Positions 47,023 through 54,153 of a stretch of DNA of 54,153 bases are shown here, piece after piece. The stretch spans positions 410,150 to 464,302 of the forward strand of contig LSYV01000043.1 of assembly GCA_001584585.1 (NCBI GenBank). The letters run 5' to 3'. The stretch comes from Gonium pectorale (lineage: Eukaryota; Chlorophyta; Chlorophyceae; Chlamydomonadales; Volvocaceae). Position numbers and translations under genes: made by a program. How positions within the stretch are numbered: position 1 is the first letter of the stretch; the number at the start of each line of letters is the position of its first letter. The notes beneath the pieces are model-generated. The model did not search any database. It saw only the letters and a list, made by a program, of their open reading frames with translations, and was not told the DNA's origin.

Positions 47023-48582
47023 TGCGCGAGGCACAGTGGCACGGGTGTTGCGATGACGAGCGGGGCAGGGACGAGTGACTGGAACGCGCTTTGGAACAGC
47101 ACTGTGTGTTGAGGGTGGCAGTGAGTGCCGGTACATTGCCGGAATGACACCAGCATTCTGGATGGCGCCGCCTGTTGTCTGTGAACATGCTGCCGTACGA
47201 CCGTCTTCTCCGAAGCCTACGCACAGAGCCCGCGCCAGTCTGTGGTGCAGCAGACCTCCGGCAGTTATGTGCGTACAAGCTTGAAAGCTGCAAAGGAAGA
47301 GGGTGCCACCTGTACGGACATATACAACTGTACACACCGGCAGTACCAGTAGGGCGGGCTGGCACGAGGCAAGGCGGACGGTAAGTGAGCAGACGGGCAT
47401 TCCTGGCACGAGCTGCTAAAGACGTATACCGGTAAGGGGACACCGGCATGAACCGGGAGAAATAGGGCTAGTGGGCAGGCACGTAGCGGCGGAGCATAGT
47501 GATGCACAGCCGGGACTGGAATTGACTGGACGGCGCTGCCTGCTTTGGGTGTTCATTGCTGATGATGCGGACTGATTTGGGAGGGATAGCGGTTTCCACG
47601 CAATCCGCTGCTCCGGCTACGGCTCGGACACAGATCCAGGCACTGTAAGTCGCGTGAACCGGGTAAGACGTTTAACCAGTACTTCGCCCTGACCAAGCCC
47701 CTCTCAGCCGGCGATCCAACCCCCAGATGACGCTGAACCTGGCTTGGGCCATTACGGTGCACAAGTCGCATCCCATTACGGTGCGTCGGGACCGTTAATC
47801 GGTAATGTACGGCCAACTGCCGCCTGCTCCTGCCGTGCTGTCTGAACTCTGGGACGGGCCGCCTGCCTCGCATTGTCCTGGCCACTGATTGAGATCCTGG
47901 TGGTGCGTAGGGGAGCTTGCTTAGCGTGGCTGACTAGGACCAGTGACCGTTGCATTGCGTCAGAGGTAGCCCATTCAGCTTATTCGATCAATTCATGGAT
48001 TCCTTTCCATCACTCCTAGTCATGGGCTTGCTTGGCGTGACTGAACGCTCGGAATGGCAGGTGCGATGCACAGGGTGCGCGTCTCACAACCGGGCCGAGT
48101 GGGCTTCATACCAGTGCATGTGTAACTATGCATTCAATGCACATGATCCGGCTGCATTTGGACGACCCGTCCCTGGTGCCGTGCACGCTTATTATCGACA
48201 CACAGACTCCGATGTCAATCCCGCATCCTTTGTACGGTCAAAGCCTAGCATTCCCCTGTGCTGCACCTGCTTCATCTCTGACCCGCGCAACCGGCAGCGT
48301 ACCGTATCCCTTCGTTGCCGCGCGTGAGATGATACCCTCGTGCCCGCCTACTCCGCCAGGATGCACTGCTCTTACTCTTCCTCGCCTCCCTCAACTTTGC
48401 CGTTACAATGGTAGGCCATTGGGCGCTTGCTCCAGCCCGGCGCCCTGCAACAGCCGCAGCGGTCCTGCAAAGGGCAATGGGCCGCGCGCAACGCCGCCTG
48501 GAGCACCAGCAGCTGCGGCAGCAGCAGCAGCAGCAGCAAGGCTCATGCTAGCGCTGGTGGCGGCCGCCACTGGCTGGTGTCT
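47023..48582. other. Divergent intergenic region (SDR / calycin-like gene)
   Basis: Contains promoters of both genes and a small helicase-like relic at 47727-47798. The plus-strand frame of the calycin-like gene is open for about 150 bases before its first ATG. Confidence 0.45.
47727..47798 (+). pseudogene. Relic of a PIF1-type helicase (possibly Helitron or other mobile element)
   Basis: A 24-codon stretch, MTLNLAWAITVHKSHPITV and then a stop, preceded by CCCCAG. The core LAWAITVHKS matches the conserved C-terminal helicase motif of PIF1-like and Helitron helicases, which usually reads LAWAxTxHKSQG; here the QG is replaced by HP. No other helicase motif was found beside it, so it appears to be a fragment. 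Confidence 0.45.
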
Positions 48583-51500
48583 ATGGGCCCTGTGGCCTGG
48601 GCGCCGCTGGCCAGCCTGACCCTTGGGTCGGTCACCTCAGCGGCCTCAGCGGGTGCTGGCGGGGTAGCGGGAGCGGGGCCGCCCTCCTCCGGAGCTAGAG
48701 GTCACAACGAGGGGGGCAAGGCCGGGCATTCGGGAGCCAAGGAGGGAGGCTGCTGCGGCGGGCGGGCGAAACACGGGGCCGACGGGAAGAGAGGCGCGCT
48801 GCCGGACTTCTCAGGAACCTGGATCAAGGTGCGGGAGCGGTGCGGGGCCGCGGTCAGAACTGTGGTAGTGCAGAGCGGGCAGAGCGGCTGTGCAGCAGTG
48901 CAGCGAGGCCCGCTGTTGTGGTTTGGGAATCAAAGTGGGATCGGCGGGTTGTGGGTGTGTGAGTACGGCTTGGGTTTAATCAAAGGCTGTGGGGCCGGTG
49001 GCGTGCAGCTTCCTCAAGAGGGCTATCGCTTTCTGCAGACTGCCGGGGCCTGTGAAAGGCGTGGCCCTGCGTTTCTTTTTCTCGGAGCAGAGCCGACCGT
49101 CGCTGCAACTCCCGTTCCGCCCTCCTTCGTCTCCATGTGCTCCCGCAGGACCGCGAGCGCTCTGACAGCATGGAGGGCGCCATGAACCTCATGCACCTCA
49201 ACGGCATTGTACGGCAGGTCAGTACGGCAGAGACTGCATGCACATGCACATCCCTCCGACCGAGTGTGAGCGCCGTCGAGTCGCCACCACTGCCGAGTCA
49301 CCAACAGAGCTGGGTCACCACTGCCTGCGCTGAAACCATGGAGCTTATTTGCGCCCCCCCTACGCCCATATCACCGCTCGTCCTTCGCGCATGCAAGGCT
49401 GTGCATGCGCGTGCGACGCATTAACTTACCCTGATCACAAAACGAGAACACGAAAACGCCACGCGCTGGGTACGGTGATATCTGCTGTCAGGTGTTGAAC
49501 CTCAAAGCCCGGCGGGGGCATTATCGGAATGCGAAGAGTGGGATGAGGTGGCACAGGTGCCATTATCTTCGTCTCTAGCTCTCTACCGGGACCCCGCGTC
49601 AGTGCCTGTGGGTGCACGTGCGGCTGCTGGTGGCGCAGGCGGTCAAGCTGGTCCGCGGCGTGCGCATCGACCAGCAGCCCGAGGCGTTCAACTTCACCGT
49701 CTTCTCCGTCATCTCGTGGTTCAAGGTACGGGCCCCGCGGGCGAGGATGGCGTGTGCCGGCGCGCCCACTGACAACCCCCGAACGTGCCTTGGGTCAGCC
49801 AGGGTCGGTGCCTTGGGGGCTTGTGGCGCTTTGTGCTGCGTGCCCAATCTGTGCTGCGGCCTGCAGTTCTGCGCTCTTCCGCGCGGCGCCCCCGCCTCAG
49901 CTGCGCGGGGCCCCGACCTGCGGGGCAAGCGTGCATGGTGCCCGACCGTGCTCTATTGTAACTCCACCTTGGGGCCGCTGCATCAACTCCAGACGCCGCC
50001 TGTGCCCCCCTCATCCGTGCCGCCGCAGTCTTCCCGTCATCGCGCAGCGCCTGCCCACGGGCTGAGTGACCCCCTCCCTCCTCCCCCTTTTCCCTGCGAT
50101 CGACCCCGTCCCCTTCCCGACCCCCTCCCCCCCACTGCACGCAGGTGCGGGAGGTGTACCCCATGAGCGGCGAGCCGCGGCAGTTCAAGCGGCGGGACCT
50201 GCGGCGAGGTGAGCGGCCAAGCGGGCCGGGGCCGGCTGACGGCGCGCGCCTCCAGCGTGTTCTGTAGCACGGCGCCCGGGCCGGCAGGGTTAATGGTCGG
50301 AGGCTGGAGCCGGCTCGGCTCGGCTGCCGCTGCGCCCTCACACGCGCGCGCGCCTTTCCCTGATCTGCGGCTTGGGCTCCGTGGGAGGCGCGCACACGCT
50401 TGCCGTACAGCCGTTTCCGTGGACACGGCCCGCTTCAGCCACGACATGCGCCCGTGCCACCCGCGCGTGCCGCCGCAGCGCTGTGAAGTGTGTATCGCGT
50501 AGACACCCTCGCTTTCGTTGCTCTAATGCCCGGCGCGCGCTTCGCTGCCGTTGGCTGCTGTTCCACACAACTTTCAACAACAATGTGCATATATTCCGAA
50601 TGCCAAGCCTTCCACTCCAGCAAGCTCCCTTTCACTGCCGCTGCTCCGGGCGGCACCGGACGCCCGGAAAAGCCGCCAACATGAGTCGCCATCCGGGAGT
50701 CGACCCCGATCCAGGATGATGGACCCCCCCTGCTCTCTGCCCTGTGCCTCCGACACCGCCCCACGGCGGCAACCGTTGGTGCAAAAAATACTGAAAGCGG
50801 GCCCCTCCTTCCCTTCCTTCCCTTCCTCACCCCGTCCCCCCGCACGCCCGGCGGCAGGCAAGGCGCTGGGCTGGGTGGAGCCGCACGAGCAGGAGCTGCA
50901 CGTGCGCCTCGAGTGGTGGGTCGTTGAGCTCGCGTGATTGCTCCGCGGGGCATCTGCGCCACGCGTGTGCACCATGCCGCAAGACGCGATGACGTACTCC
51001 CTGAGTACCGGTAGCGTACCAACAACCAAAGTATGTCCGCACCCTGAAGTGCTCTCCATGACACCGGCTGTGTACGGCGGTGCTCGTCACCTGCTGTCCT
51101 CCGCACGTCGGTGGGTTGGGAGGCGGGGAGGGGCCGGGCGAGGGGATGGCAATAGGGGACTGGAATTGATGATAGTGGGGGTATTGGGGGCTGCTCCTCC
51201 TCCGCACCGGCCCTGCCCCAAACCTTCCTCGCTGGCTCGCCCGCCGCCTGCCGCAGGGGCGACCCTCACGGCGGCACCGGCACCGACCACTTTCGGCTCA
51301 TCTCACCGGAGGAGCTGCACATTGAGTCGGTGCTGCGGGTACGCCTGCGGGCGTGGGTCGACTCGGGACGCAGCTCGTCTGGTGAACAACCATCAGGTTC
51401 ATGTTACTAGAGGACGTTTTATAGCTTGCGCTCTACCCTGTTGTCAAGACTCGGTACTGCCAGCAACTTGCCAGTTGAGCCAGTGCCGTACTGTGCCGTA

Positions 51501-51665
51501 CTGTGCGACGCCCAAATGAAGGTGGACGGGCAGCTGGCGCGCTACGTCACGGTATACCACCGCAAGCCCGACCGCCACCGCGGCGGCCGGGGCAGCCACA
51601 AGGGCGACCATGACCACCACAGCCACGACGACGAACAGGACGACGAGCGGCGCGCCGGGAAATGA
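48583..51665 (+). CDS. Calycin-like (lipocalin/FABP-fold) protein with His/Asp-rich tail, 7 exons
   Basis: Probable small-hydrophobic-ligand-binding beta-barrel protein; ligand unknown. Exons: 48583-48828, 49149-49217, 49639-49725, 50145-50208, 50858-50915, 51257-51338 and 51522-51665; 750 nt, 249 aa, phases consistent. The first exon is low-complexity Ala/Gly/Ser, with a mildly hydrophobic start (MGPVAWAPLASLTLG) that could be a targeting signal. At 75-82 lies DFSGTWIK, the lipocalin/FABP first-strand signature. Then DRERSDSMEGAMNLMHLNGI, VRLVRG-like AVKLVRGVRI, FNFTVFSVISWFKVREVYP, FKRRDLRRGKALGWVEP, a TGTDHFRLISPEELHIESV strand pair and ARYVTVYHRK. The end is unusual: HKGDHDHHSHDDEQDDERR. 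The start is the first ATG in frame; an upstream exon is possible. Family naming is by motif only. Confidence 0.72.
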
Positions 51666-53615
51666 GGAGCGAGGGTGAGGGCGCGTCGCGTCCCCCCCGC
51701 CGCGGCGGCCAAGTGGGAACGGCGGCGACCACAGTCAAAGCACTGAGCACCGTCGGCAGCGCCCCCTATCCCTGGGCAAGCGGCTCCGCGGGCGCCGCCT
51801 TGTCCCCCAACGGCGGTATCGTGGGCAGCAGGTCCGCATGTCAGGTCCGCATGTCAGGTCCGCAGGGCGCCGCGCGTGGGTGAAGCCGCCCACGGCCTTC
51901 CCAGGGCTGTGCCCATACGAGCTGCCTAGCCTGCCTTAGCCAGCGGGAGGGGGGGGGGTACCAAGGTATCTCTTTTCACAAGCCGGGCATTGGGGGTTAT
52001 GGTGATGCGGGTGCAGGCGCGTTTGGAGCCTCCCCCCGCACGCTTGCTCGAGGCGCTACCTGCGATGCGACCCGTTCGTTCCGATGGCCTCGCCCGAAAA
52101 GGGTGTGCGTCTGTAGTGGCAACGGCTGAGGCGCGAGACGGTGATGGCGGTTGATTGGAAAGGCGAGCGCTCCCCGTTTGCGGGGTGCGGTGGTTGCCCC
52201 TTTTGGGGTGCGCCAGGCGGTCCGCCGGTGGTAGACATACACTCCAGTGAGGGGGTTCTTATCGGCCATGTACTATCGAGCGGCGTACACTGAGACGCAG
52301 TCGCGTGTGGGCCACAGCTGCGAGCTGCGAGCGCGGGCCGCGCGGATCGGCGCGCAGGCAAGCGCGCCCGGGGCGCTGGTTTTTATGTATGCCATGTGAA
52401 CATCCTTTGTTGTTGCGTTGCTGGTGACGGTGTCTGGCGTGCATGGCGCTACGGTTCCATGCCGTAGGGAGCAACGGCGCGGGCCCGGCGTGGCAGCAGG
52501 CCGCCCTCCGCCTGGGGTAAGTGGGCTTCCTCGGCAGCAAATACCGATAGTCCGACTGACGCAGGGGCTGTGTCCGTGTGGCCCCTAGCCTTCCCGCAAC
52601 AGCTGAAGATGATGTGTCCGGGAGGCAGGGAACAGTTCGCCTGGTTGTGGTCAGTTTACTAGCGGCCTTATGCCCTTGACGGGTTAGCGGCTGGGACATC
52701 TGACGGCGTGCACCATTCGTACAAGCGGCGCAGATCAGGATCAGGCTGCGGCATGCTGCATGGCTTGGTGCGGACGGGGCGGCGGGCGCAGGCGCACCGT
52801 TGCCAGCTTGCATAAGCAGCGGCCCTCATGCCTTTGGCTCGCGTACCGGTACCATGCATACCCATGGACCGAACGAGCACCCTTCGAGGCCGGGACACGC
52901 AACCTAATATGTTCAACCTCAACTGCAGCGGCGCTACCAAGGGCCAAGTTTGGGATGGTACCCTGCGTTGGGGTCTCCTGGTCCTCCCGGCATCAAACCA
53001 GCATGCTCGCGCCCTTTTGCATCGCCCTTTCAATGTGACCCGGCTCCAGGGGTTCAGCCAGGTTCAGCAGGCTTAGTTGATCACAGGCCCGGAGGTGAAG
53101 CATCTCAGCCTGCGGCGCCTCAGTGCTGGCCAGCCCGTAACGCCCCCACCTTCGCCTCCAACGCCCCAACTGACGCCAAGCACTGCCCGCCAAGCAAGTG
53201 AGGACCAGCCATGCCAGCAGCCCATTAGCGGACTGGAGGGCGAAGCTGATGGACTGTGTTGGTACAGAGCAACACGCGGCGCCAACATCGTAGTCAAAGC
53301 GTCTCAACTCTCAAGTGCCAAAGAGCCATGTCTTATGCCCCCGCCCACCGTCCAAAGTCATCGTACGCTTGCTGGTACCCTTCATCTAACCCCTCCAGCC
53401 CTGCCGAGGTAGCCCTCCATGGAGTACGAGGCTGGCGAAACCCTCGCCACGCGGAACCGCAAAGCCACACGCCCGAAATACCCACATCACCCCCTCCGCC
53501 AGTCCCTTGCACCGGCTGCACGATCCCCTCGCTCCCTCCCAGTATCGCGCCTCGTGGACGCCACGCCCCACGGCCCCGCTAACCCCCGAGCAAACCAGCG
53601 CCCCGTACTCCCCCG
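51666..53615. other. Tail-to-tail intergenic region
   Basis: Between the calycin-like gene and the last gene. No protein family recognised in any frame; no clear TGTAA seen near either stop. A short duplication of CAGGTCCGCATGT occurs at about 51829-51856. Confidence 0.4.
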
Positions 53616-54153
53616 CTAGTCTGGGAACTCGGGATCGTAGGGCGCGTCCATGGGGTCACCACCACCGTTGCCGAGGGGACTGCCACCGAAGCCGCCTCCG
53701 CCGCCACCCCCGTGCGGCCCCGCACCGGGCCCATGGGTCTGCTGCAGGTGCGGCGGCGGGCCCGCCGGGTGCTGCTGCTGCTGCGGGTGGTGCTGCGGGT
53801 GGTGCGGTTGGCCCCCCGGTCCCGGTCCCGGCCCGCCGAGCATGTCGCCAATGTTAGCCCCGAGCCGGTCCCGCTCCTCCTGCGGGGTGTGTCCAAATGC
53901 GCGAGAGGCACGTGGGGTGTTGGTGGAAAGCGGTTGGGAATATTGTTCCGGGTGCTTTCGGGCACAGGGCAGTCTGCGGGACCCTGGCAGACGCTCCCCT
54001 GCACGCCCTGGGCGTCTAGATCCTTGCTACCCCGCCCCTTCTGTGAACCTCGCCGTCAGCCCACAGGCGACAAGGCAGGGGCGCACACGAGGGGCCCACC
54101 TGGCTCATGCTCGCAAACGCGTTTGCGAGGAGCATCGCGGTCTGGTCCGAGTT
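53616..54153 (-). CDS. 3' end of an unidentified gene (Gly/Pro/His/Gln-rich C-terminus)
   Basis: Two exons are visible (minus): at least 54153 to 54100, and 53879-53616 with the stop. The upstream one reads DQTAMLLANAFASMSQ and joins in phase 0 to EERDRLGANIGDMLGGPGPG. A low-complexity tail follows with His/Gln/Pro repeats and a poly-Gly run, ending GGDPMDAPYDPEFPD. The tail is disorder-prone, as in transcription or RNA-binding regulators, but no domain is visible and the gene continues beyond the window. I cannot name it. Confidence 0.6.
54111..54128. repeat. Perfect 18-bp palindrome in coding sequence
   Basis: TCGCAAACGCGTTTGCGA reads the same on both strands and lies inside the penultimate visible exon of the last gene, over codons for LANAFA. 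Imperfect pairing (TGC / GAGCA) extends it slightly. Confidence 0.9.

Overview
The window is nuclear DNA of a volvocine green alga (Chlamydomonas / Gonium / Volvox relatives). The signs are GC-rich genes split by many short GT-AG introns, an intronless histone H2A with a 3' stem-loop, a chloroplast ferredoxin-NADP reductase that closely matches the Chlamydomonas protein, an SNF1-related kinase of the algal SnRK2 type, and TGTAA-type poly(A) signals. No species can be fixed from the sequence. There are two assembly gaps (20 N at 14421-14440; 928 N at 26742-27669).

Layout. Left end: histone H2A (+), then a four-exon F-box/leucine-rich protein (+, apparent +1 frameshift near 2541), then the eight-exon ferredoxin-NADP reductase gene (-). 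A poorly coding stretch of about 8 kb (9222-17251) follows, with short dispersed repeats and one unidentified ORF. The centre (17252-28087, -) is a large gene for a secreted fasciclin (FAS1) domain protein. At least 22 exons are visible. Its body is three copies of a two-domain module with conserved exon sizes and intron phases, so six FAS1 domains, followed by a proline-rich linker and a hydrophobic tail.

Right half: an SnRK2-like Ser/Thr kinase (-, seven exons, one GC-AG intron), a gene of unknown function with a very acidic tail (-), NADH-cytochrome b5 reductase (+, first exon not found), a membrane-anchored short-chain dehydrogenase resembling DHRS7 (-), a calycin-like (lipocalin/FABP-like) protein with a His/Asp-rich tail (+), and the 3' end of an unidentified gene (-).

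The genes are a mixture of housekeeping and signalling functions and do not form one pathway. The most unusual locus is the modular FAS1 gene. Its exons are nearly invariant between modules, its introns show patchy similarity between different module pairs, it holds a dead exon fragment and a 40-bp minisatellite, and its longest intron contains the assembly gap. This points to recent duplication and gene conversion in a cell-surface or extracellular-matrix protein whose true repeat number may be underestimated. Exon boundaries were worked out by hand from splice consensus, reading frame and family conservation; no alignment or transcript data were available.
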